Assembly (NCBI GenBank): GCA_013397115.1
Contig: VWZW01001021.1
Coordinates: 156,811 to 220,810, forward strand
DNA from: Edolisoma coerulescens
Taxonomy: Eukaryota > Chordata > Aves > Passeriformes > Campephagidae
DNA: 64,000 nucleotides
Reading direction: 5' to 3'
The first letter of the stretch is position 1, and every line of letters starts with the position of its first letter. The notes beneath the pieces were generated by a model. That model saw nothing but the letters and a program-made list of their open reading frames with translations. It was not told the DNA's origin and searched no databases. Shown piece by piece: positions 33,801 through 44,500 of this stretch. A program made the position numbers and the translations under genes.

Positions 33801-36650
33801 CTGGGTATCTGAATGCCCCCACGTTGTTATCTCTGCACAATATCTCTGCTGTTAATGACCCTTCCTCCCCAAAATAAATCTGTTATGGCATGAATAGGAA
33901 ATTCAACTTCACCAGGGTAATTATCTATTAAATCTTTTCAGGTAGAAGTTATTCAAGGTAATTATTTTGATGATGCATAACTTGCAAGTTCTTCTTAATA
34001 GAAGACCTATGCCAAGGCTATGCAGAACTCCAGTAGTTCTCAGCTGCTGGCATGTGACAACAGCTACCAAGAAAAAGTAAAAACCAAGCCAGAAATCCGC
34101 ATGATTACAGTAAGACAAGTCTCATTTGCAAAGAGTTCAAATCACCAGCCATCTGGAGAAGCCATGTTCATTTCTCATTACTACCAAGCTATGGAGGAAA
34201 AGAGGAAAGGAACTAAAAAATACAAAGTTACAGCATGATATAATCAATACCTCTGAGCTCAAAAAAGGTAGCAGAGCAGCTCCTGTACTTAAACAGAGGA
34301 CTGGTTATTTAGCAACAGTTAAAGGTCTGCTAATACTGGTCAACTAAGAAAAAATAAGAAACTAAGAAAAATAAGAATGTTTCAGCAGCAAGTGCTATGC
34401 TTCTTGACCAAGCAGCCTTGGCCTTCAGCTTAGTGAAAGCCAAGAAGGTGCTGGAACCTGCAGACTTGTCAGACCATACCACCATCTCCAAGCATCAGCC
34501 AGCCCTGGGCGATGCTGCAGGGCTGCACATCACACTGCTCTGTCACACTGCCCTCCACTGCACAAGCTGTACAGCTCCCAGCACGCTGGCAGCTTCCAGA
34601 GAGAAGAAACCTCCCAAACTCAGGAAGTTCTACATGGTCCCAGTGACAACGATCTCACTAAGCAAACACTGCCTCTGACCCACACTGTTCACGCACAGAG
34701 AAACCACACTTTCGGTGACCCCACACTTCCCACACAGAGCTATTTGAAGATCTGAAGAGAAGGCTCGCAGGGGCCTCAGCTTGTTGAAGACAGCAAAATG
34801 AAACAAAACAAAAAAATAAAAAAGGCCTATTGACTTTGCACAATCAAAACTGAAAGCAAATTTCAGTGTCAGACAAGTTTCTAAGACCCATATCTTACTG
34901 AACGGTAGAGTGAATTAGAGAAGCAGATGCAAAGCACAGATGTTCTGTATTATTTTTAAATATCTGGCCCAGCTGAAATCACCAGCAGCTTTTCAAGATG
35001 ACCTGTTCTGAAAACACACAAACCTACTACCCTCTAGACAGATTTGCATACAGGGGAAAGCAGATGAGACAGAACTATCCTATCCAGTAACAGTCCACTT
35101 CCTATTGCAGGGAATAAATGTCAATAAACAAGGCAAGCAAACTGTTTTGTGAAAGCACAGACAAAGCCTTCCTGTTAGGGTTAGCAAAAACAAAACAAAA
35201 CAAAACAATCTATATTCAAACTACATCGTGAGATTTAATTACAGCAAAGAACCACAGACAGCCTGACAATTCTCACAACACTCCTTTCAGTGGATAGATG
35301 CACTATAGGGATTTTGGTCAAGAAGACTGAGCTAAGAAAATTTATTTAATTGTTTAAAATGAGGAGAAATCTTCCTCAGAGTTTTCTCCATCCTGTTTAT
35401 CTTGCCTGAACAGTTTTGGAACTCATCAGCACGCAACAGAGTTTCTGCTCTACTCAGAATGCAGCATTTGGTTGTAATAATCCACAGGATCCCAGAACTG
35501 CCTGGAGTTTAAGCTGTTCTGAAGCTGTTGTCCTGTCTCCCTCCTTAGATCACTTCACACGGACACAGTTTAGTATAGAATAAAACATTTTTTACATGAA
35601 GCTAAAGCTTCTGAAGGTGACAATTGCCAAGATCGTGCAACTTTACACTTTCATCCAAGAGCTGTGCCTCGCTGCATGCCGGGGCCTGCCGCCCAAAGGA
35701 CCACACCTCTGTTAAAAGAAGAGGGTGGATGCACCCTTCTCCAGTTTATGGAAATTCAACTGTAAGCTGCTGGAGTGCTACCAACACCAAGCTCCACCGA
35801 AGGCAGGAATCTTCCCAGTCCCAATTCTTATGTATCCAGACCAAAGCACCAGACACTGGCACAGTTCACATGCTCAACCCTCCAGAAGTTTCTGAGGCTA
35901 CTGCAGAAGTATTTAAAGGTCTTTCTTCAAAAAACTCAAACTAAGCCTTCAGATATTTGCATCCTATACTATAAAAGTACACAAGGCACCAGCTCTTCCA
36001 GGATTTACTAAAAAAATGACGAACTCTACAACTGAGACTTCAGGCTGAAGCACAGAAAAAGTCTTAAGCAATAATTAAGATAATAATGACTGTTAAAACG
36101 TACTAGTTGCCCCACTGGAAACAATAGTCCCTAGGGCAGCCAGCCTTTCCCATCGATCCCTAAACTGCCTGTCACAGGGGAAGGGAATTCCCTCCTCATC
36201 CCAGCAACAGATTAGTGGGCGCCGTCAAAACATGCGCTCGCCAAGGTTGATGCCGGCAGCACTGCCGGTGCTGTCTTGATTTCTACGTGTCTAATCTGCC
36301 TTTTCTCAAACGCAGCCAAGCTATTTACCATAATATCTTGTGGTAGCCAGTTCCGCAGGTTTATCAGATAAAACCTCACAAAGCCCAAGCGAACGCGCCC
36401 CCCCATTCACACACAGCGCGGGGGTCCCGGCTCAGCCCCGCGCCGGGGCACCGGCAGCACAACGCCGCGGGGGCCCCGGGCGGAGGAGGCCTCCCCTCCT
36501 CGACTCCCCCGCGCCGCCCGCCCCNCGCCCCGGCCCCCAACGGCCCAAGGGGCGGCCAGCCCGCCAGCGGCCTACCCACGCCCCCGGACCGCGCCGCCCA
36601 TGCTCACCGCTGTCGCCGATGATGAGCAGCTTGAAGAGGTGGTCGTAGNG
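21870..36650 (-). CDS. RAB35: RAB35 gene, 6 coding exons (start codon not resolved), including 3'UTR
   Basis: RAB35 is a Rab-family GTPase of the plasma membrane and endosomes that drives fast recycling, cytokinesis and actin/phosphoinositide control with DENND1 GEFs. Exons 36608-36650, 32911-32961, 32016-32139, 25232-25356, 25021-25145 and 24376-24504 join in frame to the 201-residue human length, apart from the first four residues. Visible motifs are the P-loop GDSGVGKSS, switch I TTIGVDF, switch II WDTAGQERF with the catalytic Gln, guanine-binding NKND, SAK in ETSAK, a QQQQQQ stretch, and a polybasic tail KRKKRCC with the double cysteine that is geranylgeranylated. The only clear difference from human at a usually constant position is Glu for Gly at residue 143. 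The initiator Met falls at an N in the sequence. The 3'UTR runs to about 21870. Confidence 0.95.
21892..21897 (-). terminator. RAB35: Candidate RAB35 poly(A) signal
   Basis: TTTATT on the plus strand reads AATAAA on the minus strand, in an AT-rich block (21880-21930). It is the best placed hexamer downstream of the RAB35 stop. Confidence 0.55.
23547..23564. repeat. Homopolymer A run
   Basis: Eighteen A's on the plus strand, which are U's in the RAB35 transcript. No retroposed gene sequence lies beside it, so it is simple sequence rather than a processed pseudogene tail. Confidence 0.85.
23665..23950 (-). repeat. Degenerate minisatellite in RAB35 3'UTR
   Basis: Blocks rich in CCAGGC(C/T)CCAGCAGCA and GCCAGCCTGG recur about every 55-60 bases with much divergence (for example 23719, 23773, 23864, 23917). 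The stretch is GC-richer than the surrounding UTR. Confidence 0.6.
24079..24086 (-). promoter_or_regulatory. Pumilio-type element in RAB35 3'UTR
   Basis: TATATACA on the plus strand reads TGTATATA in the transcript, matching UGUANAUA. It lies about 290 bases after the stop codon. Confidence 0.4.
24376..24504 (-). CDS. RAB35: RAB35 terminal coding exon
   Basis: It encodes MFNCITELVLRAKKENLA, a six-glutamine run, NDVVKLTKNS and KRKKRCC, then TAA at 24376-24378. The two terminal cysteines are the prenylation site. The basic residues before them bind acidic membrane lipids in the family. Confidence 0.98.
   Translation of the reverse strand: MFNCITELVLRAKKENLAKQQQQQQNDVVKLTKNSKRKKRCC
24505..25020 (-). 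other. RAB35: RAB35 intron 5
   Basis: A 516-base intron with no additional feature recognised. Confidence 0.85.
25021..25145 (-). CDS. RAB35: RAB35 coding exon 5 (NKND and SAK motifs)
   Basis: It encodes GNKNDDPDRKVV through AKENINVEE. It carries the guanine-specificity NKND and the ETSAK loop. The Gly normally found in QMGIQLFE is Glu here (codon GAG, minus strand). The donor is GTAACA. Confidence 0.97.
25232..25356 (-). CDS. RAB35: RAB35 coding exon 4
   Basis: It encodes YYRGTHGVIVVYDVTSAESF through NQNCDDVCRIL, identical to the human residues as I recall them. The acceptor is CCCCACAG and the donor GTAGGT. It leaves in phase 1 inside the Val codon before GNKND. Confidence 0.97.
25357..32015 (-). 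other. RAB35: RAB35 intron 3
   Basis: This is the largest intron of the gene, about 6.7 kb. No exon of another gene, RNA gene or clearly identifiable transposon was seen on either strand. Scattered short open frames look random. Confidence 0.75.
32016..32139 (-). CDS. RAB35: RAB35 coding exon 3 (switch I and II)
   Basis: It encodes SYITTIGVDFKIRTVEI through WDTAGQERFRTITS, with the switch I Thr and the catalytic Gln of switch II. The acceptor is CCCTCCAG and the donor GTGAGT. It leaves in phase 2 inside a Thr codon. Confidence 0.97.
32140..32910 (-). other. RAB35: RAB35 intron 2
   Basis: 771 bases without any recognised feature. Confidence 0.8.
32911..32961 (-). CDS. RAB35: RAB35 coding exon 2 (P-loop)
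   Basis: This 51-base exon completes the P-loop Gly and encodes VGKSSLLLRFADNTFS, holding the Lys and Ser that bind the phosphates and magnesium. The acceptor is TTGTCATAG and the donor GTGAGT. It enters in phase 1 and leaves in phase 1. Confidence 0.97.
34342..34377. repeat. Two-copy tandem duplication
   Basis: AACTAAGAAAAAATAAGA is followed directly by AACTAAGAAAAATAAGA, differing by one A. Confidence 0.8.
35185..35208. repeat. (CAAAA)n microsatellite
   Basis: About four to five CAAAA units in RAB35 intron 1. Confidence 0.8.
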
Positions 36651-36960
36651 GAAAACGGCCGCGCCCTCGCGCGCCCCGTGCGGTCGCGCCTGCGCGTTAG
36701 GGAGCGACGGTTGAGGCCCCTGGCGCACGCCGGCAGCCATGGCGCGAGCGTGAGGGACCTGCCGCCCTCCGCCGCCGGTGCCCCGCTTCCCCTCCACGGG
36801 GACCTTGTCTTCCCCCTGTGCCGAGCCGCCGAGAGACCTCCGTCAGGCGCCACTGTGTCCCCCCCTCGTTCCTGTAGGTTCTCGTGTAAGAACGCGGCAG
36901 AAAGCGACGCTGCCCCCAGGAAAGCATCAAAGGCGCGACGGAGCCCCAGCACTCCCAGCT
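36390..36960 (-). promoter_or_regulatory. RAB35: CpG island and presumed RAB35 promoter
   Basis: GC content and CpG density jump sharply here compared with the flanks, covering RAB35 exon 1 and its upstream side, as is usual for a broadly expressed gene. The stretch CGCGCCTGCGCG at 36685-36696 is one mismatch from an NRF1-type site. No TATA box is evident. The exact transcription start cannot be placed, and two single-base ambiguities (36525, 36649) suggest the island was hard to sequence. Confidence 0.75.
36608..36650 (-). CDS. RAB35: RAB35 first coding exon, 5' end damaged by ambiguous base
   Basis: Read on the minus strand, it encodes YDHLFKLLIIGDS plus the first base of Gly, then a GTGAGC donor. 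Family members begin MARDYDHLF. Here the codon before Tyr is CNC (N at 36649), and upstream bases read GGCCGTTTTC rather than an ATG context. The frame stays open upstream, with in-frame Met codons at about 36740 and 36797, but that is expected by chance in GC-rich DNA. A collapsed assembly gap is the simplest reading. Confidence 0.85.
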
Positions 36961-37522
36961 CTGTTCCAAAGGAGCGATTGTGTAGGTGCAGGAACAGTTC
37001 CCATCGGAGCCCAACCCACCGGTGAGGAGCCCCACAGCAGTGATATGAAATGCCCAGGTGTGTTTCACAGGCCTGGCAAGTCAGGCTAGTCTGAAATTAA
37101 GTTCCTGGGGTTTTTAATCCAGAGAGGTGCCTTCGTATGGCTCAGGAAGGGCCTTGACCTCACGCCTATCAGCAGCTGTGCTTGCACCATGCCCAACCCA
37201 CATCTTCAGAAGCACTTTCACAGTCGTCCAACAGCCTGCGTGGCTTTGTTACCAGTTGCACAGACACTGACTACACAAATTCTGCAAGGCTATGGTCCTT
37301 TTTAAGCGATAGCCACTTTTAGGTGGGGACATGGCACAAGGAAAGTGCTGGGTGTTTACTTAGATTAATTTTTCTACAAAAAATATTCTTACTGGTACTT
37401 GAACTCCTAAGATCAAATTGAATTATTTAATTAAACCTATCTCACTAACATGCATTGTCATTGGAAGAGGTATATTAGCACTAAAGAACTTGGATTGTTA
37501 TAGACTATAACTGAGTCTGTAT

Positions 37523-37662
37523 TAGGAAGAAATTGTCCCCTGTGAGGATGGTGAGGCCCTGGCACAGATTGCCCAGAGAAGCTGTGGCTGCCCCATCCCT
37601 GGATGTGTCCAAGGCCAGGTTGGATGGGGGTTGGGGCAGACTGGTCTAGTGGGAGTTGTCCC
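37523..37662 (+). mobile_element. CR1 LINE 3'-end fragment
   Basis: The run GGTGAGGCCCTGGCACAGAT, then TTGCCCAGAGAAGCTGTGG, then CCAAGGCCAGGTTGGATGGG and CTGGTCTAGTGGGAG-like sequence matches the well-known 3' part of chicken-repeat-1 retrotransposons in order and spacing. The copy is 5'-truncated and breaks off before the terminal octamer region, so it is a dead fragment of about 140 bases. Confidence 0.9.
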
Positions 37663-37850
37663 ACTTAATTATAAACCTTTCTTAATCTTAACCTTCAAAA
37701 ACGTATTATAGTTTTCAAAGTCCACCCCTGTCAAGGTCCTCACATCCTGGAATCCACTTAGATGACCTTCAGCTCACATTCCACTCGGCAATTCATGCAT
37801 TTTAAACACTACATGTATAGCCCATTCTGTTATGCTCAAATGGATGATAG

Positions 37851-37879
37851 GTGTGTGTGTATATATATATATATATATA
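37851..37879. repeat. (GT)n(AT)n compound microsatellite
   Basis: Five GT units run directly into about nine AT units. Confidence 0.85.
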
Positions 37880-40269
37880 ATCCACCCCAGAGAAGCACTG
37901 GGGCAGCCCATCATGCAACCCAGCACCACCAGAGTACCTGAGGACACTAGCTGCAGGGAAATCCCTTGAATCCAGCACATAAACCACCAGCTCAAACCCA
38001 AAATGACAAAATGACAGTGACTCCTATTAGCTCTATTTTTAAGCTCATGAAACCTCGTCATGTGAAAAACATGAGGCGTCATGATGTTACCAAATAAAAT
38101 GGACAGTAAAAACTGTGGCTAATAAAAAAAATCAAACTATTTGAATATTTTATGCTTTCACATATGTCTCCCGTTGTAATTTTTAGCACCTTGTAAGTTT
38201 AAACCTCTCTCATAAATTATTTTTTGATCTTTTTGAAATACACACAGTTCAGCTGTTACTCAGAGACAGTTGCTTGACAGTTCAAAGATGTTATTACCAT
38301 CAGTTGTAGGGAAAAATTATCTTTTACTGACAACTGGTATTTTTAAGACATTTGAAATGAGAAAAAAAAAATTCTTTAGTCTCCAAGTTGGCACAACCAA
38401 TTTATCAGATCTCATGTTGTGGCAAAAATTATGGATATTTTATCTCTGATATATTTATACTGCAGTGTATAAATAGTTTAGCAAAAAGTAGCTATCAAAA
38501 TCCAAATCAAGTGTTTCACTGTGACTGAAGTATCAGCATATTCTCCACAAGTGCAAGTGAATTCCTACCTTTTTTACCCCTCCCTCTCAGGAACAGTGCA
38601 GAAATTCAGATGCTGTTTGGGAAGATGAATGAGTTTTTCCACTTACTGCTACCTAAGCTGGAAATACAAATCATCAAAATACCCTAAATAACAGAAGAGC
38701 TTATTGGCTAAAATTAACAAGTTAATAAAAAAGGCTTCATTTACCTATAATTTTCTTTCCCATGTTCATAAGGAGCATCAATTGGAATCAGAGATAAAAT
38801 AGGTAAGCCAAGGTGCCCATGATCAAGAGCTCAAACAGCCATTCTTCACCAAAACTTGCCGTTTTTTCATTTGTTCCTGTCTGCAGTGATGGAGTGAATG
38901 ATTCCAGTACAACCACTGAGCTTTTTGGCACCTACTTAGTAGGTTTTGAATGGCATCAAATTTTGTACATGTCAGTGCAGATGTTTTTGCATTGCATGGT
39001 CTAACTGCTGTTCCTGTGATCACAAAGCACAGCTAATTCATTACAGGTGAAACTCATTCCAGTGCCCCAAGCTGCCAGATCTTTAAGAGCATTCAGCCGA
39101 GTTTTCACTCTTGAATATTGCCAATTCAGTGCAAAATATGTAGTTTTAAGATGATTTCAGATTCGCAAGTATTTTGAAAGGCAAAAATCAGAACTAAAAC
39201 CCACCTTCAGAATGCAGCTAAATGTGATAAAAAAGTAGAACGCAATTTCCATCAGACCAACTGGGAAGCACTGCAGTTTTGTAGAAATAAGTCAAATGCA
39301 TAATTACAAGATTAGAAATAATTAGCTGAAGAGCCATTTTGTAGCTTAGCTTCATAGCTGATCACAAACTAAACGTGTCAACGACGTGGTGGTGTTGCAA
39401 CAAAGGAACACCCAGACCTTGTGTTGGGGTAGACAACAGTGTGTTTGTTATGTGGGGCTTGCAGAATAACTCCCCGGGAGCTCTGGGCCAGCAGTGGACA
39501 CCTCGAGGCAAAGAGGAGTCAGAATGGAACAAACAAACATGAGGGGCAGTAGTGTAAGTTTAGAAAACATGAAAATCTCTAAGAAAATTCATAGAAAATC
39601 TAAATTTATTTCATCCGGGGTGAGGACACTAAAGTGACATTGCTGCAAAAAATGAACGGTTTTCAATGTCTGTGGGAACAGGAGAAGCAGCAATGGACTC
39701 AAGCAGCAGCAAGGAAGAATCCTTTTTTTCAGACACGAGTTAATTCTGGCAGTCTGATAAGTTTATATAACAAAATAGATGGCATAGAGAGGTTATAGAA
39801 TCTCCATCTTACAATGCTATATAAACAATTGTGTGGCAATCAGCTAGGAATTGTTCAGCGGGAGCTGAGCCTATCTTAGGTACAGGGTAAAACAGCTGAT
39901 TTCCCAAGTTCCTTCCAACAGCATTTCCACTAACTCCTATAGCAAATCTGTTGTCAGGAGCCTACACAACAGTCTAGAAATTGACACAGCACCAAGAACC
40001 CTTTGACAGATTCTCGTATGTCTGACCAGAACAAACCACAGCACTCCCAAATACCTGCTTCACAATTGTATCTTGCTGTTTGAGGCATTAGTTTGATAAA
40101 AATGTTCTTGTATTTGCTGCTACTGCCATAACAATCAGCAAATTGGTTCCAGCAGAACATGTGTTCCCATGGGGTTCCACTTCATGCTGTCAAATTTTAT
40201 GACGTGTAGCATTGTGTTTTCCTCCCATCATCATGGTTTGAGCCATCCAGAGTTACAAGCAAGGAAGAT

Positions 40270-40304
40270 CACACACACACAGACACAGACACACACACAC
40301 ACAC
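40270..40304. repeat. (CA)n microsatellite
   Basis: CA repeats are interrupted by two CAGACA variants. Confidence 0.85.
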
Positions 40305-40884
40305 CCCACCCACATGAAATAACAAATCTTATGCTCTGGCTTCTCAGGTGCAACCAGCTTCTGTGAGTTTCATGAAATAGATAAGGCTCACTTATCTAAT
40401 GTAAACCTCATTTTGCCTTCTAAAAATTTGTATTCTGCAACAAGATTTTCACTATTTCCATCAAGTGACTTAAAATGTAATAGTAATTTTTTTTTTTTTT
40501 CAAGAGAGATACATGTGGCCACGTAAAATAAAATACTTTCTTGGAGCAGCACAACTCATTGACCAAAAAACCTAATGCCAAGTATCTTGTGAAGCCTTTG
40601 AAGATGTAAATACAAAGGACTTTTCACAAGTTGGGTAACTAAAAAGCTGTCTGTAGTCAAAAATACTTTGGAAATTACCAGGAGTAATTACTTACAAATT
40701 TCATTAAATGTCAGTTCTGGCTTGGCTTTCAACCCTGGCTTGCCTCAGTTCTGCAAAAGGTTTTCACAGATCACAGCACTGCCCACTCTACAAACTGTAT
40801 GCTCTAGAACAAACAGGTCTGAAAAGTAAATCAAAGTTTAAGTTTGTTGACAAATTAATTTGTAAAAAGAACAGTTTACATCAG

Positions 40885-41473
40885 AAGGATCAAAGTCAGA
40901 GCTTTTATTAAATGTTCCTTCTCTAAACAGTCTGCATTTAATCCCCCTTACGCATCTGTGATTTCTAAGGCTATTTTAAATACTCCATTTTACAGGGATT
41001 TTCAGTCTTCAGAACCGTCACAAGCAGCAAGTTAGCAGTACTCAAAAACAATACAACTGAACTTTCACTGAGTTCTACTCCTGCCTCCCGGGGTGTGTGG
41101 AAAAACCAACAGTACTTCCAGTACTGGAGTTTTTGCACAGACCCTGGAAAGGAAATAGCTGTCACCAGAGTTTAAGCCTGATGTGCTCTAGCCACATCTC
41201 ACAACTGGCCACAGCTGACCAGTATTAGTTAGTATGTCTGTCTCTTGCACATTATCTGTTTGCAAAAGGGGACCAAATTTTTAATTTTCAGCTAATGTGG
41301 GTCTAATTAAGGCTATTCTGGTATATTTGATACTAAAATACTCTCTGGGAGTCCTTTTCATGAAATCCCATCAGAATTAACATTTTCAAAAATGAAAACA
41401 TTTATAATAGGTGTTTGAGTTGAAATGCTGATGCAGCGGTTGGTTCAGTGTTTCCTGGTCTTCGGGAGCTTTA
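40885..41473 (-). other. GCN1: GCN1 3' untranslated region
   Basis: About 590 bases from the stop to just past an AATAAA on the minus strand at 40904-40909. The end is inferred from that hexamer. Confidence 0.55.
40904..40909 (-). terminator. GCN1: Candidate GCN1 poly(A) signal
   Basis: TTTATT on the plus strand reads AATAAA on the minus strand. It is the first canonical hexamer I see after the GCN1 stop. Confidence 0.5.
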
Positions 41474-41599
41474 TCACGTCAGGATAGTGTCATCAATCTG
41501 TTCCTCAGAGTCAGCCTGCCCAGCCAGCTTCCGCAGGGACCTCCTGCAGCTTTCATTGAGAAGCTCCAGGCTGGCAGCATCGAGAATCTTGGAAACTGA
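41474..41599 (-). CDS. GCN1: GCN1 terminal coding exon
   Basis: It encodes SVSKILDAASLELLNESC through EEQIDDTILT and a TGA at 41474-41476. The terminal DDTILT matches the vertebrate C-terminus. Confidence 0.97.
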   Translation of the reverse strand, partial: SVSKILDAASLELLNESCRRSLRKLAGQADSEEQIDDTILT

Positions 41600-44500
41600 C
41601 TGTGGAAGGGAGACAGCACCATTTACCAACTCCTTACGACACCCCATTCAAAATCAAAGTGTAAGTGCCTTACATGCTCTATCAACTAAAATCTTTCAAA
41701 CATACCAAAAGTCTTCATCTGGTTTTACAATTCCAGATGTGGGAACTATCCAAAAGCAGGTCAGACTTAGAAAACGGGTCTGGAAATGGATGCATGAAGT
41801 AGTCCATCCTAAATACTCCCTAGCACCACTGTGATCATACAAGTGACCAAAGCAATGAATCATCAGTGCCAGCTGAGGGAACTCCAACACAGGCAAGGCT
41901 TAAGGGAGTACGTTAAATGCCTTGATTCTATTAATGCTGCACTGTAAGGTTGTACAGAATAGGTGTTGCTGATTTCTTCAGAGCTTAGCATGAGAATGCT
42001 GCTGAAGGCCTAAAAAGGCCTAAATGAAAACTGGGATGTCCCAGTTCAGCTATTTCATAAGAGACTTCCAGCACATTCTGAGGCTGCAGGCACCCCACAG
42101 ACAAAAGCAGAACGAGGTGACACAGCCTTGCTACCAACAATTACGTTTTTTGTGTCTCATACCTCAAGCACTTCTTCACCCTCTCTCATCTTCAGAAGGT
42201 TGACAATAGCCTGGTCACTGTAGGCTCTTACACCGGTGTTTTTATCCTTAGTGTTGTCCAGAAGTGCTTTGAGAATTGGTTTAATTGTCTGAGGATCCAA
42301 TGGGGGAAGATGGCTTTTATTTGCCCACCAAATCATCTTTTCTGCAACTAACTTAATGTCACTGGATGAGTTCTGAAGACACTGAAGGAGACAAAGATAC
42401 ACTTAAATTCAGATATACCAAGGACACGTATTTAAAGCAGTTGTTAATGTTTTTTTCTAATTTAAGTATTTAAAACTATGCTAAGAACAGCAAACAGTTT
42501 TCAACTCACAGGTACACGAGAAACACAATTGTTACCAATTAAGTCTGACTAAACTGTGTAAGAGAAGATCAAATCTTGAAAAAAAGACAACTTTTTAATA
42601 GAAAATTTCTAAATACGTCGTTGATGACAGTGTCACATGTTCATCTCAACTGTCTCAGGAAATGACAATGGCCACTAAGTGCAGAAAAGCTGAAAGTGTC
42701 AGCACCTCTACAACACACTCACTCAGCAACAACAGCCAAGTCAGTCTCTGGTTGGAATACTGGGTGCATTTCAACAGTGGATTTCACTTCACAATTTAAA
42801 AAATGAGAGTTTTGTATTTTAATCTTAACCCATTTAGAACATGGAAGCTAGTATCTGAATGTCAAGTGCATTATTAATATGGTGATAAAGGTTTTGTGAC
42901 AAGTCTGATATTTTATATTTTAACACAATACTATTACATTAATATAGAAAACTAGGATTTCAAACAAAAAGTCTGCTTTGAAGAATGTTGGCCTGTATCA
43001 TGTCAACTTGGCATGTCTGGTAGTTTTTCAAGTAAATTGCAAAGAAATGTAAAATCTGAAAATGTAACGTGCTCCAGCATCATCCCTCTCTATCTACTCT
43101 TGTCTACCAAGAGGGATACTTGGGTGTGTGGGTAGGGTTTGGGGAGGGCAGACCACGAAAGAAAACCTAGCCACACACCAAAAGAAACAAACACCAATAA
43201 AGGAATTTTCAAGAAAAATATTTAAATAGAAAAGAACTGAAAAAGATGTTAACGTCAATGTTCTCAGGTCAGGTATTTGGTATTTGATACATTTCTAACA
43301 AAGGCTGTTTGACCTTTAGCAATCTTAAAAACCTGACAGCTTCCTCACACTCTTCTCTGCCTCTCTGACAGCTGTTTGCTACTGCAAAGGAAAAATGCAT
43401 TTATAAGAATCAGACTTGGGATTTAGCACAGAAAGCTCGAAAACAAATTTCCATGTTAGAGCAGGGATGGCAGCGTTTGTAGTCACAGCTTCAAAGCGGG
43501 CTTGATACAGTGATTCTTTCTGCACCCTGCCTCAAAAAAAAATACAGATTTTCAGGGATTTGATAGACCTACCCATGAGTTAGGTCAAACAGAGATTCAG
43601 ATCACACAAGAACATCACCATGTAGTTATCATGAAAATTTTTACCTTAACAAAGAGGCTGGAAAGTTTGGCAGGCAGGTTGCCTCCCCCTTCCATGTGGT
43701 ATTTCATGAGAAAGCCCATCCCTCTGATGCCACTAACTGCAATGGGGATCTTCAACATAAAGACAAGAATTGGTATTACTACAGCAGATTTCAACAACAG
43801 CCTTTATAACCAAACTCATGGTCTGTTAGCTTTTGTGGAAGGCCAAACCCATCTTTCAAAAGAACAGCAGCATCAAAGCAGGAAAATGTTGGGTTAATGT
43901 TATTGGGTAATATGATGAAAAAATCCCAATGCAACCATGAGCTGGATGGAATAAGGCAGCAGGCCCCACCAAGCCCACAAAATTCCTACCCCAAACTACT
44001 CATTCAACCCCAGATTTAAAAATCTTCCTCCTAAAATGAGTAATTTCCACTTCTTGTAAACTTGGCCTGTGAATGAGAACTCTAGGGAAACAGGAGTGTA
44101 ATTTACTCCAAATGAAACCTACTCCACAGTTAAAGATTATTTAATCTTCATCTCCCCAGAGATCAGAACTCAAAGAACCAGAACAGTTGTGTAATTTCAC
44201 CATAAAAACTGCATCTAGCCAAGGGAGAATCTTCAGATGTCACTTGGGGGTTTTTGTCCTGTTTGGTAACACAGGAATCTTTCAGAACTTCTCCCAACAA
44301 GCGCTTGCAACAGTTGGGCAGGACTCACCCGGTCGGCCGTGGCATTGCTGACGATCATCTCCTGGACACTGTTGTAGTATTTTGGGGAACACAGCCTGCC
44401 AGAAGCCACATTCACAGCCACAGAGAGAGCCAGGCTCCGGCCATGCCTCACCATCCAGTCAATGCCAGAGACATCTGCTGCAGAGGAAAGAACAGAACAA

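Larger units (their letters stand above)
32962..36607 (-). other. RAB35: RAB35 intron 1
   Basis: About 3.6 kb. It holds a tandem 18-bp duplication at 34342-34377 and a CAAAA microsatellite at 35185-35208. The end next to exon 1 enters the CpG island and contains an ambiguous base at 36525. Confidence 0.75.
36961..40884. other. Intergenic region between RAB35 promoter and GCN1 3' end
   Basis: No coding exon is supported on either strand. It contains a CR1 fragment (37523-37662), a GT/AT microsatellite (37851-37879), a CA microsatellite (40270-40304) and a T run near 40488-40500. The rest is AT-rich sequence with no recognisable family. Confidence 0.65.

Noticed and set aside
36340..37089. Several long overlapping open frames on both strands
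   Set aside because: They reflect the scarcity of stop codons in the CpG island. Only the RAB35 exon frame has homology.
39361..39560. Possible retroviral LTR fragment
   Set aside because: No terminal inverted ends, primer-binding site or paired copy could be seen, so there is no support for an element.
40270..40304. Possible CRISPR-like or regularly spaced repeat
   Set aside because: It is a CA dinucleotide microsatellite with no spacers.
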